Assembly (NCBI GenBank): GCA_020736575.1
Contig: JAGPYM010000002.1
Span: forward strand, 434,001 to 498,000
Reading direction: 5' to 3'
DNA: 64,000 nt
From: Thelonectria olida
Taxonomy: Eukaryota; Ascomycota; Sordariomycetes; Hypocreales; Nectriaceae
Part shown: positions 35,811 to 47,500 of the stretch, in pieces
Layout of the letters: the number at the start of each line of letters is the position of its first letter
How positions within the stretch are numbered: the first letter of the stretch is position 1
Program-made: the position numbers and the translations under genes
The notes under the pieces: model-generated
The model's input: only the letters and a program-made list of their open reading frames with translations
The model's database searches: none
Told to the model about the DNA's origin: nothing

Positions 35811-36839
35811 TTAGGCATTAGGATCCACGCGGACCAAGCAAGAGCCCATGCCAGGGATCTTTCCCCAGTTCTCGTGAGGCTCCCGGATGTTCTCCATGTC
35901 CCAGACCTTCTTAATTGGCACCTCAATCTTTCCACTGACGAGCAGCTGCATCAGAGCCTGCAGATCAGGCATGAAGGTGTCACGATCACGGTCAATGTAA
36001 TAGAAGCTGGTGCTTCTCTTCGTGAAGAGGCAGCCGTTCTTGGCCAACAGCTTCATCTGGGCGGGGAACTGCGATCGTGTCTTGCCAGTGTCTCCTTGGA
36101 TGATGTTCATGTTGCCGCCGAAGCCAACCAGCCGGCTGGGCTCGTCGGTGATGAGAGTGTCCCACGACTCGTCCCAGCTCTCGAAGCCGATGGGGTCGTA
36201 GATGACGTGCGCGCCGCCGAGTTTCTTCATCTCAGCCATCCAGTCCTTGTTGGTGTAGGTGAATGGGGTCACGCCGAGCTTGCGGAGATCAGCGTGGTTC
36301 CTCTCCGAAGCTGTGCCGTAAACATCGGCGCCCTCGAGGAGGCAGAGAGTCATGACGGCATAGCCAACAGCGCCGCTGATGCAATGGATGAAGACGCGCT
36401 TGCCCTTGCCGACGAGGTTGGTGCCGCGGTGAACCAGGCCGTAAGCTGTATTCCAGTCGAGGACGAGGCCGAGAGCCTCGCGCATGTCGACGCTCTCGGG
36501 AATGGCAATCAAGTACTTCTCGGCAATGTTGATCTTCTGGGCCTCGGAGTCGTAGACGGTCAGAGCGCCGACGAGGTCGCCCTTGTTGAACTTGGAAGCC
36601 TTGTCCCCATTGGTACTGACGCGGCCGACGAAGCAGTAACCGGGAGTCAGAGGAGCCGTCTTTTGCATGGGGTATGAGCCCAATCGCATGTTGATGTCGG
36701 CGCCAGAGAAGCCTGCGTAGAGGACATCGACCTGCACCTCGTTCTTGGCCGGGGGAGGGATCTCGGCCGTGACAACGCTGACGTTGGAGGCGTCGCCATA
36801 TGCCTGGATAACGACCTTGCGGATGGTGTGAGTAGTCAT
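35811..36839 (-). CDS. Medium-chain (MDR) reductase, quinone/enoyl reductase type
   Basis: Single exon, 342 aa from the ATG at 36839, which starts a typical MDR N-terminus (MTTHTIRKVVIQAYG). The catalytic half has PGYCFVGRV and the Rossmann half has FIHCISGAVGYAVMTLC, the usual AxxGxxG-like nucleotide-binding turn, followed by VYGTASE. The zinc-binding cysteines of classical alcohol dehydrogenases are absent, placing it with the zinc-free quinone oxidoreductase/enoyl reductase group. The substrate is unknown. The frame continues 27 codons upstream but that part is Ser-rich leader-like. A dense cluster of GCGAA/TTCGC words lies about 160-550 bases upstream of the start. It is convergent with the SDR. 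Confidence 0.88.
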   Translation of the reverse strand: MTTHTIRKVVIQAYGDASNVSVVTAEIPPPAKNEVQVDVLYAGFSGADINMRLGSYPMQKTAPLTPGYCFVGRVSTNGDKASKFNKGDLVGALTVYDSEAQKINIAEKYLIAIPESVDMREALGLVLDWNTAYGLVHRGTNLVGKGKRVFIHCISGAVGYAVMTLCLLEGADVYGTASERNHADLRKLGVTPFTYTNKDWMAEMKKLGGAHVIYDPIGFESWDESWDTLITDEPSRLVGFGGNMNIIQGDTGKTRSQFPAQMKLLAKNGCLFTKRSTSFYYIDRDRDTFMPDLQALMQLLVSGKIEVPIKKVWDMENIREPHENWGKIPGMGSCLVRVDPNA

Positions 36840-37726
36840 GATGGAGGATTTTTGAATTGATTGGAAGTGAGCAATGGGAGATGAGAATACGAGAGATGAG
36901 GATATGAGACTTGAGTTCAAATGTCGGGCATCATCTATCTATTTATCTGTTTATTCATGTTGAGCTGAGCAGTTGCGCATAAAGGATCGGGATCCTTCGC
37001 TCGCGACACAGGCTGAGGCAAGGATGACTGCAGGAGCAGATCGGCCATCCAGATCCCTACGGGGCTGAAGCAGGGAATCATGGTTCGCTCCCACGGGCGA
37101 ACTCATCGCCCGGCGCTACGGTTTCGCGGTGGTAGAAGGGCGAACAATAAGCGAACAAAGAGCGAGTAGGTCAGAATCTCAGTCGCGCTCCGTTCGCGCG
37201 TTGCTCGCCTCTTCTCGCTCCTTTTTCGCATGTGCCCAAGAGGGCAGTGCGCAGCGCCGCAACGCTTTCGGCAAGCTTAATGCATTGCATAGCCTCACTC
37301 GGGCGAATTGATTGGCCATTTGGCAATTGGCTGACGTTTAGAATCTGAGAGAGTAAATAGATTTAATGTGATGGCCCATTGGGGTTCGCTTGAGTGATAG
37401 GGATAGTCAAACAGCTAAATAAAAGAAAAACAACCACAAGTTACAGTACTCTGTATCGTCTCAGAAGTCTCCATCGAGTAGAGATGAACTCTCATATAGA
37501 ATTGTACCAATCGGATATCTCTCTGGACACATACACATACTCGCAACTGTCAGAATAATAAACACCCGTATGTTTTACTCGCGCGAAATAAAGCTTGAAA
37601 AGCAGATTAAGATATCTAAAAGCCACAAGCAATGGCGAACCCTCCAGTCTTAAGATTCTCTATATTGCGGTGCTGCATCGTCCCGACGGCTCTACACCTC
37701 TACGGATCTGTACCCTTCCACCACGC
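36840..37726. other. MDR promoter and 3' flank of the transporter
   Basis: About 890 bases. The part near the MDR gene holds the pentamer cluster listed separately; the rest (37390-37720) is AT-rich without coding signal. Confidence 0.4.
36996..37389. promoter_or_regulatory. Cluster of TTCGC/GCGAA pentamers upstream of the MDR gene
   Basis: Ten exact copies of TTCGC or its complement GCGAA start at 36996, 37084, 37097, 37123, 37140, 37151, 37193, 37225, 37303 and 37385. About 0.8 would be expected by chance in this length for equal base use. It lies in the 5' flank of the MDR gene. It looks like a binding-site array, but the factor is unknown. Confidence 0.4.
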
Positions 37727-39238
37727 TCAGACCAGAGGAGCGCACGAAAAGGCATTCTTCACAGTGCCCGCCTTGTACTCGTTGATCTGTCTCTCGTTAG
37801 TACGGTTATTTGACATTACAAGACGGATTCGACTTACAATACTCTGAATGGAAGCATACGTTCCACCAGCCAACAGGATGAGCCCAAGGACGAACACAAT
37901 ACCGTTGATTATGCTCCAGAAGAGGTTCTTCTTCGTGTACCATTTTCCCTCCTTGAGAAGGAAGAACCACATCAACGAAGGAATATAGAGAGTGAAACCC
38001 GAGTTGAGGAGACTTGATGTAATGGCAATCAAGTCACTGAAGAATGGGATTGCCTCGGCAATCACGAACCCGAGCCAGGAGAAGATGGTGATCAGGACCA
38101 GCCACGTCACCCAACCCTTCTTGGTGTTGACGTATTTCGTCACGCTGTCCTTGTACATCCTACCGTGGATGTATCGGGCTGCCACGGTCGTGTTGATCGA
38201 ACCACTGATGAAAATGACAGGCAAGGCGACCCCAAAGGCGACCTTGGCCACTGTGCTCGACGTAGACAGAATAGCCGGCGACTTGACGTCCACTCCCACA
38301 AAGGAGTAAATGAGGGCTCCGGTAACCGTGTAGATGATGATTTCGATGCTGCCCAATGCCCAAATGGACTTCATGTAATCGGTCGGCGTGTGCATCTCGT
38401 CCATAAAGGAGAATTGGGAGATTGAGAAGCTGTAGGCGAAGAAGATGTTGCAGACAGCGATGAAGGCCGTCGCGAAACTGAGGTCTTCTTTGGGCCACGC
38501 TGACCACTCGGAGGGAGCGCCGTGGTTCGTCTTCTCAACGCCGGTTGCGATGATCGTGATTCCGATGGCGAGGACGATGGAAACAAAGTCGACGTAGCCC
38601 AGGATGGCCATCTCGGCAAAACTGGGAGGAATAGCAAGGATAAGTAGGACGATAGCAGAAATGACGCCCCAAACGATGGCGCAAATGCTGCTTTCGGTGA
38701 GAACTTCAAACGCAATGGTCCCCGTCAAACAATGCGAGGCCGTCAAGAGCAGAAGCTGCAGCACCAGCATGACGCCGAAGGCCTCGTACCCAAAACGGCC
38801 AAACATGAGCCCTCCTGCGGCAGGGTAGTGCTCTACGTGCGGGAAGGTCACCTTGACCTGGCCGACAATGTAGGCGGTGTAGATGGCGATCAGACCGATA
38901 CCGACGGAGCAGATGACACCGGCAACCATTCCCAGGGTCGCAAAGGCGGCCGGGATGGACAGGGAACCAAGGGCAATGGCCTGGACGATGAGGACGATGG
39001 TGAGGCGCTTCCAGCCGAGGCGGTGGAACTTGGCGTTTCCAGCCATGATCTTGCGCTTCTCAAACTCGGTCACCTCGCCGCCCTTCTCGCTCATCGAGTC
39101 GTCGGGGGCGAACATGGTGCCGGGGCCATGGTTGGCGATGGCGTTGCTGCTCTTCTTGCTGGTGTCCTTGGTGATCTGGTCGACGGTCTCTGCCGCAGGG
39201 GGGGTATTGGTGGTGGGGATCATTGTAGCTTGGTTCAT
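37727..39238 (-). CDS. Amino-acid transporter, AAAP family
   Basis: Exons (minus) 37838-39238 and 37727-37786, 486 aa. A hydrophilic N-terminus of about 75 residues is followed by roughly eleven hydrophobic segments, starting LTIVLIVQAIALGSLSIPAAF, the conserved first helix of Aa_trans proteins (G-S-L-S-I-P-A). Members carry neutral or aromatic amino acids by proton coupling across plasma or vacuolar membranes; the substrate here is unknown. The 51-base intron is in frame and without stop, so an unspliced form would add 17 residues; the GTAAGT donor and ACTAAC branch support splicing. It lies beside the MDR and SDR genes and the regulator. Confidence 0.9.
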   Translation of the reverse strand: MNQATMIPTTNTPPAAETVDQITKDTSKKSSNAIANHGPGTMFAPDDSMSEKGGEVTEFEKRKIMAGNAKFHRLGWKRLTIVLIVQAIALGSLSIPAAFATLGMVAGVICSVGIGLIAIYTAYIVGQVKVTFPHVEHYPAAGGLMFGRFGYEAFGVMLVLQLLLLTASHCLTGTIAFEVLTESSICAIVWGVISAIVLLILAIPPSFAEMAILGYVDFVSIVLAIGITIIATGVEKTNHGAPSEWSAWPKEDLSFATAFIAVCNIFFAYSFSISQFSFMDEMHTPTDYMKSIWALGSIEIIIYTVTGALIYSFVGVDVKSPAILSTSSTVAKVAFGVALPVIFISGSINTTVAARYIHGRMYKDSVTKYVNTKKGWVTWLVLITIFSWLGFVIAEAIPFFSDLIAITSSLLNSGFTLYIPSLMWFFLLKEGKWYTKKNLFWSIINGIVFVLGLILLAGGTYASIQSIVSRIRLVMSNNRTNERQINEYKAGTVKNAFSCAPLV

Positions 39239-41319
39239 TCAGTCTCCCATGGTCACACAGACGGTTGCAAAGTCCAGAACTCTCTAGGGTTCGGGCGTGT
39301 TGGGACGAGGAGGGCCGAGGTGAAGAACGAGGTGTCCCGCTTGGCGGTGCGTAGGGGGCTGATGGGGGTGTATGATAGAGTAGCTCGGGGTGCAAAGAAG
39401 GTGTCAAACGAGGGGATTCAGCTGGGGACGACAACTCTTTTGAAGGAAACCCAATGGCTGCCGGTACCCCAGTCACGCGAGGCCGGAATCTAAACTCGCA
39501 GTCCCCGGAGAGTCCCCGCAGTCTCTTGAGGAGTGGAAAGTCTGTTTGTCTGTCGATGATGGCCAGTCATCACAGCAAGTCTCCATCCTCGATGGAGTAT
39601 CTCGCCTCAGCCCAGCACCCAACATGGGTCAGTGTTTGATCCATGGAAGTGGACCGTTCTATCCTGATTCTAGAAGGAAAGACGAGGTAGTGGTACGGAG
39701 CCGAGGAGGAGGAGGGTTCCTGGTTGGTTGTTTACTTGGAAGAAAGTAGATGCATGAACTGGTGGCGAGCTTCCGCACTAGGTACTTACTTTACATTGAG
39801 CTTCGAATTTTTCTAAGGGCATAGTCAGCTTGTCATGACATAACTTGGCATCTATAATTTCTTCGTAACTTTCCTCTCTCCGCATTACACTTCACCCACC
39901 ACGACCACCACAAAGTCAAGTCACACAAAGAGACAAGTACTTGGACACTCTAAAATGCAAAGCACGACCCTTCCAAAGCACCTTCTCCAGATGGAAGCGA
40001 AGTTTTCAAAACAGACAAGAAATTAGCTTATGTGGATTCTGTTACTCAGTAGTCGGTCCATTTTACATAATCTTCCATGTTGCTGCGGAGCAGCTTTGAG
40101 TCAGACGATGGCAAGAAATGGGTCAGTCGCCCGACGACGCGAGGGATTTCGATCCGTTGAGTCAATTCACTTGCAAATGATTGCCGGCTAGAAGACGGGA
40201 AAGGCGAGGATGGCAAGATGGGGGTGCCCTGGAGGTCAGGATGGCCTCCGCACCGGGGCCGGACCGGTGGCGAAGGAAACCTTCTAGAAGTTTTGAGGAC
40301 AAGAAAGGAATGCGTAATCGAGGGGGAAGCATTGGCCACGACAGGTGTTTCTCTCGACGGTTTGGGGTATTGAATGGCATGCATCTTCTTCAAGAGATGG
40401 GGAGTCATGTCTCTCTCACAGTAGTGTTTTATTGTGATATCAGTGAATACCTACGTCTAGTTCTTGAGTACACAACTAGAGGCCATCAATGCTGGCAAAA
40501 TACAACTTACACGCGGACAGAAGCTAGCATCGGGCAACCCCGAAAAGTTTCACTCGTACACCAGCTCGGGCCATCGGGCGTCCATAAATAAAAACCGGTG
40601 ATAATGCAGAATTTTCTCTCTTTTTTCTCCGCCTCGTCCCAAATCCATCGAGTCTGGGGAACGGGCCTCATGGACTGATCATCCGGGGCTCAATCGTGTC
40701 TTCCCCAGTCCCCATGAATGTGGTTCTAGGGTCCAGTCTCGGTCCCTGACATCCTCCCACGATCCAAGCAGTGGTGTGTTCCTTTATTCATTTACGGATT
40801 GCCCGTGTTTAATTTGACCGGTTATACGAGTTTGATAATAATATTTGGCATTGTAGTTGTCATATCCAGCTCTGCCTCGCAAGTCTAGGTTTCCTATGGA
40901 TTATACCCCTGCAGCTGCAACGACAACAAGACGATAAGAAGACTGAAGGGGAAGCTCAGCTTCTCACAAAATGTCCCTTTGCAATATATTGAGAAAATGA
41001 CACCCAAATCCTTGATACCAAGTCAGAAAATGCCTGCTTCGCAACATGATCACGTCTGTTACCAGCATCATCACATGTCTTCCCCGAAACCAACCTCGTT
41101 ATGATGTTGACAACCTGCAGCTAACATGTGTTCCCAGGCGATAAACAGGCGCACAATAGGAAGGTTTCGAAGATGCATCTTATCATTATTCATTAAAATC
41201 GCTCATCTTCAGGCAAACCCATCAGGGCATAGAACTCCGTGAACCATCAACCATTTTCCAGCGCTTCCCAAGCTGCTCCGTTCCAAATCCAAACACAAAC
41301 CAAAGTCGTCTTCCTCCTT
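39239..41319. other. Gene-free region upstream of the transporter
   Basis: About 2.1 kb. The longest frames (120-136 codons, both strands, around 40050-40590) overlap each other antisense and lack codon bias. No RNA gene, repeat or mobile-element feature recognised. The 39239-39750 part is presumably the transporter promoter. Confidence 0.4.
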
Positions 41320-42077
41320 TCAACTCCGCTTGGGCCGTTGATTGAGGACCAAGTACCAAGGGGCCAAGACCAGCGAGCCCAGAGCAAGAACCCAGAAACT
41401 CCAAACACACCACATGAGCCAGAGACAGCGTCCGAGACCTGGGATCAGGAACTGCAGCCGATCCGTCTCTGGGTAGAGGTCTTCTTGGCTGGCAATGTAG
41501 TACTTTGGCCGCTTGCTCGCTGGATTCTTCAGTTTCGGGTTCTCCTTGCTCTTGGCGGTAGCAACGTGTCGGAAGTCCTCCACGGGCGCGGGGCTCTGTT
41601 GTGTGAGCTGCAGGACGGAGACAAGTCGGACGGGTGCTTTGTACAGAGGGATAAACCACATGGAGAAGGTCTGCCGCAATGAAACGTAGAGCAGGCCACT
41701 GCGATGGTCGAAATCTAGGTGAAGCCATTAGTCAGGTACTTGAGCATGTCAGGGGGCTTGAAGACCTACCGACTCTGTCCACTTTGATGTCTAGGTGAGG
41801 GCTCAGTGTCCGGTACCATCTATACATGGCTATGACTAGCCATAAAGATTCGGTACCGCTGGCAAAGGTAGCTGGGCTTCTCTTGAGTGAAGGGTATCGG
41901 CCACAAGGGTGCTGAAACGAGGCATTCGGTAGGAAGTAGCTTGATAAGGCCTGCTCTTGTTGCTCAATGTTGCCTTGCGTGAGGGCTCGGATGACTCCCC
42001 CGATTTCCTTGGCTGCTGAAGTCAGCTACACCCAGAGCACGGCGAGTGCATGGTAGTTTCTTACCTGGTTGTTCCAT
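41320..42077 (-). CDS. SigF-like NTF2-like domain membrane protein
   Basis: Exons (minus) 42065-42077, 41770-42015 and 41320-41714, 217 aa. The chain begins MEQPAAKEIGGVIRALTQG and shows the NTF2-like cone-fold pattern described for fungal SigF-like proteins: SSYFLPNASFQHPCGRY, LWLVIAMYRWYRTLSPHLDIKV and LYVSLRQTFSMWFIPLYKAPVRLVSVL. The C-terminus has one hydrophobic segment (LWLMWCVWSFWVLALGSLVL) followed by a basic end, so it is probably tail-anchored. The function is unknown; catalytic use of the NTF2 pocket cannot be told. The first exon is 13 bases. A competing open frame on the same strand (168 codons) reads the wrong phase and lacks these motifs. Confidence 0.8.
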
Positions 42078-43130
42078 GATATTGGAGATTGTGATTGTGA
42101 TGATGATTGATGGCGAGTGCCTCTCTGGTATCTTCGTCCTGGCAAGGGGGCGATCAGACAAGCGTGAGGGAGAGATAGAGGCGAGCTGATATTTGTGAAT
42201 ATTCTAAATGTTCAGTATAGAAGAGAGATGAAGATCTCCTGGAACTTAATAAATAAATAACAAACATGAGGTTATTATACATTGGAATGTGCTGTTTCAC
42301 TCGTCTCCTTTTATTGTCTTGATTGCCAAGGCAACATTCCATGGAATGATAAGGACGAGGACCGGGCAACTACCAAGGCAATATTTACATGTCACATCAT
42401 AAATTGTAAGATAAAATGCTTTTATTGCGATTGAACGCCACCAATCTGTGCTTCAGAGGGAAGTGGTGAGAGTTGTGTCATGGCGCGGGTTTTGACCGTG
42501 GCTGATTAGAGAGGCTTGCGTCCGAGGGCGAGGCTTGAGAACTAGACTTTTTAGTGAAACGTCTTTTATCAACGGTTACTCTAGACCGTGGCGAATCTTG
42601 GTCTGTTTGTGCTGCCATGGCCGACTCAAAGATCAACAGCCTTGTTTGTGCCTGCTCGTACGTCACTATACAATCATCCGACACGATGCCATGGCCATCA
42701 CGATCAAAGGTGAAACGACGAACTAAGATGACTAGAGTTTCCTTTTATTCAATTTTTTTGGTCGTTATCTCATCACAAAATAAATCCCGTCTCTTGTCCG
42801 GATCGCTATCTACACATCTTCACCCATATCCTAGTGGGTTCATATGTTCCCAGCACCAGTCGGCCACGTGTAGGTTTTCCTTTTCAGAGGCATCGCATCT
42901 GATACTGTTATCCTCAGCGCAAAATTCAGGTTCTCGAGAACCTCTTTTTTTTCTCCAAGTTGGGTAAATAGAGACTTGGGCTTTGTATGCCGGTGAAGGC
43001 GTCGACGTCTTGTTGGGAACTCGATGCTCCCCGAGAGGTCGTTTTGCTGCGCTCGAAGTGAGCGGCGCCGTAAGGTTTGATGTTATTTTCTTGGTTTTTT
43101 TTCCTTTTCTTTCTGTTCTTATGCGTGCCC
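42078..43130. other. Intergenic, SigF-like promoter / Pth11-like 3' end
   Basis: About 1.05 kb. Overlapping short frames at 42478-42967 on both strands (68-137 codons) are inconclusive. Otherwise AT-rich, with no feature recognised. Confidence 0.35.
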
Positions 43131-44581
43131 TCAAGCAGGGCCATAGGTGATTTTCGTCTCACTGACGATGTGAATGCCGCCAACAGTCTTCTCGCGTCTG
43201 GTGGTAAAGCCTACCACTGAAGGGTCAGGCTTGGGAGGGAGCTCGATGTTCTCAGCCACAGTGTCAAACGTCTCCATCTCTTGCACCGCGTCCACCGACT
43301 TGAGCTCAACCTTGTCGGTGCCCTTCATCGACCACAGTCGAGCCTCATCGTCCTGAAGAGTGCTCTCCGACACCTCGTCGCGGCTGGGCATCTCGTACGA
43401 GTTGCTGTAAGGGTTGCGGGTCCGTCTCTTCTTCTCTGCGCTGTGAGACTGTCTCTTCGAGGCGCCGGAGCCCTTGTCCCCAGAGTTGCGAAGACGAGAC
43501 GAGATAATGAAGGGAATGTAGCGCATGCAGAAGGGCTTCAGGGCTGGCACAGACGCGCAGATGACGCCGGCGTTAATCTCGATGAAGCTCCAGATCATCT
43601 GCTGAGGAACCTTCCAACTGTAGTCGTTAGACTTGAGGAGAGGCGACACGATGAGGGTTCGCTTGATGGAGGCGACACAGACACTGGGTTGATGTTAGTC
43701 AAAGCTTGCCATGTGTAAACAAATAGGTCGACTTACAATCCACCGGTTGCGAACAGCAGGGCAAGAGAGATCTTTTGTCTCAGAGGAATCTGAAGAGGAA
43801 TGACAATCCTGATGGGCAAGACGAGGATGAGAGCGTCGATGACAATGTTGGCAATGCTGAGGGTCAGCATGGGAACCAGGCTGTCGATGCATTCGCCCTG
43901 GACAGTCAAGTCCCAGCTCGACGCGATAGGTCGGCACCGGAAGATCATGAGGAAAAGGTAAAGGAGAGTGTAGACGCAGACGATTCCGATGAGGGTGTAG
44001 ACGGCGCGTCGGATCACCCTGTCGGGGGAGATGCGCAGGTAGAAGCCGAGGACGGAAAGCTTAGAGAAGGCAATGGAGATGGCAAAGATGAGAATCGAGC
44101 TGATGGATGTCTACTCGATATTAGAAACCCGAACGCTTCTCGGTGGGATTGGGCATGGAGAAGACTCACCTGCCAGAAATGCGGGCTGAACTCGCTCATC
44201 AAGTTGTCCCACATGTGATGACCGGCACCGAGGTTGAGCACTACTTCAGTCAGCATCTGTATATCAGTCGATCAAGGAGAGAACATACTGTGTAGTTGAA
44301 GTCCCAGGAAGATAACTGAGAAAGCGACGGCGCAAATACACATGTCTACTGAGTGTCAGCAAGAGCCTAGCGTGTTGTCAAGCGGCAAGGCACTTACAGT
44401 CGTCGATACCAAGAACACCCTTTACCACGTATTTCCTCGTGAATAGTCGAAGACACATGGCAATGATAGCCAGAGTAGTGGTAGCAACACCAGAAGCCAA
44501 TACTCCCTGGGCACTGCTCGGAGGGTCGACCGTGGTTCGGACCTGGCCCTGGGGAGGCTCCATGACGTACAAGGGAGCCAT
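43131..44581 (-). CDS. Pth11-like rhodopsin-domain membrane protein
   Basis: Exons (minus) 44398-44581, 44289-44345, 44170-44240, 43737-44110 and 43131-43683, 412 aa. Seven hydrophobic segments with the signature of the fungal rhodopsin domain: MCLRLFTRKYV..GIDDYMCICA, NLGAGHHMWDN, SKLSVLGFYLRI, CRPIASSWD, and the sixth/seventh helices VCVASIKRTLIV to WSFIEINAGVICASVPALKPF. The cytoplasmic tail is basic (KRQSHSAEKKRRTRN). Pth11-like receptors sense surface or nutrient cues in pathogens and other fungi; no CFEM domain is visible. The junction into exon 3 is the least certain: acceptor GTAG at 44241-44244 was chosen because it keeps the frame with donor GTATGT, giving a 48-base intron. Confidence 0.85.
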
Positions 44582-47500
44582 TGCGAATTAGACGACGTCC
44601 AACGAACGAAGAAAGGGCTGATCGACGTTGTTTTGGATGGACTTCTTCAAGGTAAAGAATGGACGTGACCGAGGCTTCAGCATTGAGGCATTGGGCTTGG
44701 GACGCCCAAGAGTATTTATCACATCTTCAACATGACCACGATGGAGCTGGCCGGGCCCCCAAAATGCCCCTCTCAATGGCTTCAAGCAAAAGAAAAAGAA
44801 AAAAAGTAACAAGGAGCAAAAAAGAAAGGAAAAAAACGTGAGTTGGAAAAAGTAATAATATCAACTGCGGTCCGAGTCCCACAGTGGCATTACGATGCTA
44901 GGAATCTTTAGGGAGCTCTCTCTCGCCCTCTTTGATTCCTCGGCCATGGGTCCTCCTCCAACAAGCAAAGACAATGGGTCTGAAAATCGGGGTCAAGGGC
45001 CCGAGGGGGAGAAGACCGTTGACCATGGCCAGGGCCAGGGCTCCAAGGCTGAGGGAAAGATGGTTCGACTTGAAACTCGCGTCTACGGGGCCTCCATGGC
45101 TGATCCAGGAACGAAAAGTGACGGCTCACCTTGGTGGACGAGGTAGGGAAAAAGCAATTACGATAGCTATGAGTGGTCTCTGCGAGCTCTTCTTCTCCAT
45201 CGGCGCGCGTCGAGACCTTGTCAGGGTCCGAGAGAGTGTGGCCCTACGTGGGGAATAAGCTGGGAAAGAAAATCTTCAACGGAGACGACGACGGACGGGA
45301 GTGGCGTGGCGTGGGAACTTGGGGGACGGCTGCTGAAGACGAAGAGACGGTTCGGCAGAGGCAATCGTCTCTCGGGTCCGTCCAGCCCCGGTCCATGTAT
45401 CCGCTGCTCGGCGGCGACCGGGTCCACACGCTGGGCTGGGGATGGGGACATGTGCCTGTGTTGAAGATATGCACATCACATCTCACATGGCCAGATGACG
45501 AGAGGCAGAAGCAAGCAAAATGAAGGGAAAAGAAAGCAACGAGAAGAGATAGAATGAAGTGGTGATGTGCGGTTGCTGAGTTTCTCCGCCATTGCCGCCG
45601 GCGTTGCATCTTGATGACGGAGGCCGTTATCGGTTGACCAGGCAAGTCTGTAACTATGTATGTACGGTGTAATGAAGCTGAATATGTATTGTAACAGTGC
45701 TCCATACACTTGCAACACCCGGCCCAATAGACATGTCACTTCTCAGCCTGGAAGAGCTTATCCCGCAGGCGATATCTCATCAGTGTTGCATTCTGGAGGC
45801 GTCTGTGGAGAGAGTTGCACTCTGGATCTTGGGTCACTGCCATCCCTGGGCAGAATACTACCGGTACTCGGGATCAACTCGTCCCAAGTTTCTGTCACGC
45901 AGGGGTCAACCGAGATTCACTGATGTGAGATGGGCATCACGGGGCCAATATTCCCATGCAGTGCTGTGGTGTTATCGAGGTCCAGAGCCGGTTCGATTTT
46001 GCCCATGATCTGCAACGTCGTATTGATGTCTTAGAAGCACGGGGTGGTCTCGGTTGTCTGGTGGTTTGGACCTTGGAGACAATATCCGACGACATAGCAT
46101 TCAAGTCATGTGTGTCCTTCAAGAGCCGTCCCAAAGAGGCAATTCTACGAGGATAATCCTTCTTAAACACAGACGGCCTGTGGCTCTCATTGGAAGGGCC
46201 AAGTCAATACTCGGCCGGCATAATTTTTCTTTTTTCCCTTTTTCACACGACACAAGTTATCCTGCAGTGGGCTCTCCCTTTCTTTTTGCTGCCTCTTCTT
46301 CCTCACCGATCTCTATGATGGAGATGAGTGGGTTGAGCGCCCTCGACGCCAAAGATGCGAAAATGGGGTGATCTGATCAACAAGGCGGCGGCCATTAGAG
46401 ATTGCAGAATGCAGCTATACAAAGGAAATCCAACTGCAAGATCAAGAGAACGAGAAGAAAAAACCCGGGGTGTTCCGGGGACGAGAAAAACGCCCGGCGT
46501 CAGCTTGATGCTTCACTCATCAACCAATGCGGCTCCGGAGACTTTGAGAGAGCGTCTTCTTCTTTACTTCGTACCAAGTTACTCAAAAGAGAAGCTCGCT
46601 TCCCGCAAACGTCACTGGACCACGCCATTGAGGACACTTTTCAGGGTTGATGAGCTAATTAGCACCGAAAGCAGGAGAACAAAGCCATTGCCGTCTTTGG
46701 TGTCTGTTGGTTTTGGTCTTTTGTTTGCTTTTTGGCTTACTCGGCAAGGTTGGCCATGGGGCTCTTTGGAGCGACGGCATCCCTGTCAGGGCCCAAGGCG
46801 ATTGACACACACACGAGCCAACATGGAAGTTTTGTATGTGAAAGACGGATATTGCGGTTGTTGATCGCTGATGAGCCGTCTTAATGGGCGGTCAGGAAGA
46901 GTCAAATCTCGCAAATGCAGCCTCTTCAAACGTATTCGGGCAACTCAACCAACGGGAGAGAAGCAGTGACGACGGTGGCTTTCTCCAGGTCATGTCTTGT
47001 TCCTTGTTCCTGGACTACGACTGCAACAACAAAAAGTCCACAAATAGAGGCAGTGATGATGGCTGGTGAGGGCGGGCATGGCGGCGGGAATATCGGTCCT
47101 TGTTTGGAGCGGCAACTTGGGATGCACATCAGCCAACGGCTCTGCATGGCGTTACCGAGCCTGACCTGGCTGCGAAGACTCATGAGAGGGCACGTTTTTC
47201 TTTTTCTCTTACTCGTAGTCGGGTAGCGGGCATAATAATACGCCGTTGCATAAAGACTCAAGTTTGACCGTCGCTTCAGAAATGACACCAGCTTGGACGT
47301 GTGCAGCTGTAAGAACTCTCCGTGGACAAAATAGCCGTCGTGCACATCCTTGTTCACAAACCCCCATTCGTCCAGAGAATAAAAAAAAAAGAAAGGAAGA
47401 AAAGACGTTGTCTCTTGTCTCCAGGCCCATAGCGGGTGGCTGAAGATTCTCCATACGGCGCGCGGTGGACTCCAGAAGACATCAGGCGATTCAAGAGGTT

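Noticed and set aside
35874..36677. 267-codon plus-strand ORF
   Set aside because: Antisense to the MDR reductase; long antisense frames arise from C/G-ended codons.
38732..39493. 253-codon plus-strand ORF
   Set aside because: Antisense to the amino-acid transporter, Gly/Asp-rich composition typical of mirrored codons.
41222..41728. 168-codon minus-strand ORF
   Set aside because: Wrong phase over the SigF-like exon 3; the correct phase (41320-41714) joins upstream exons and has family motifs.
42478..42967. Small frames on both strands near 42.5-43 kb
   Set aside because: Overlapping antisense frames of 68-137 codons with no recognisable features; cannot choose either.
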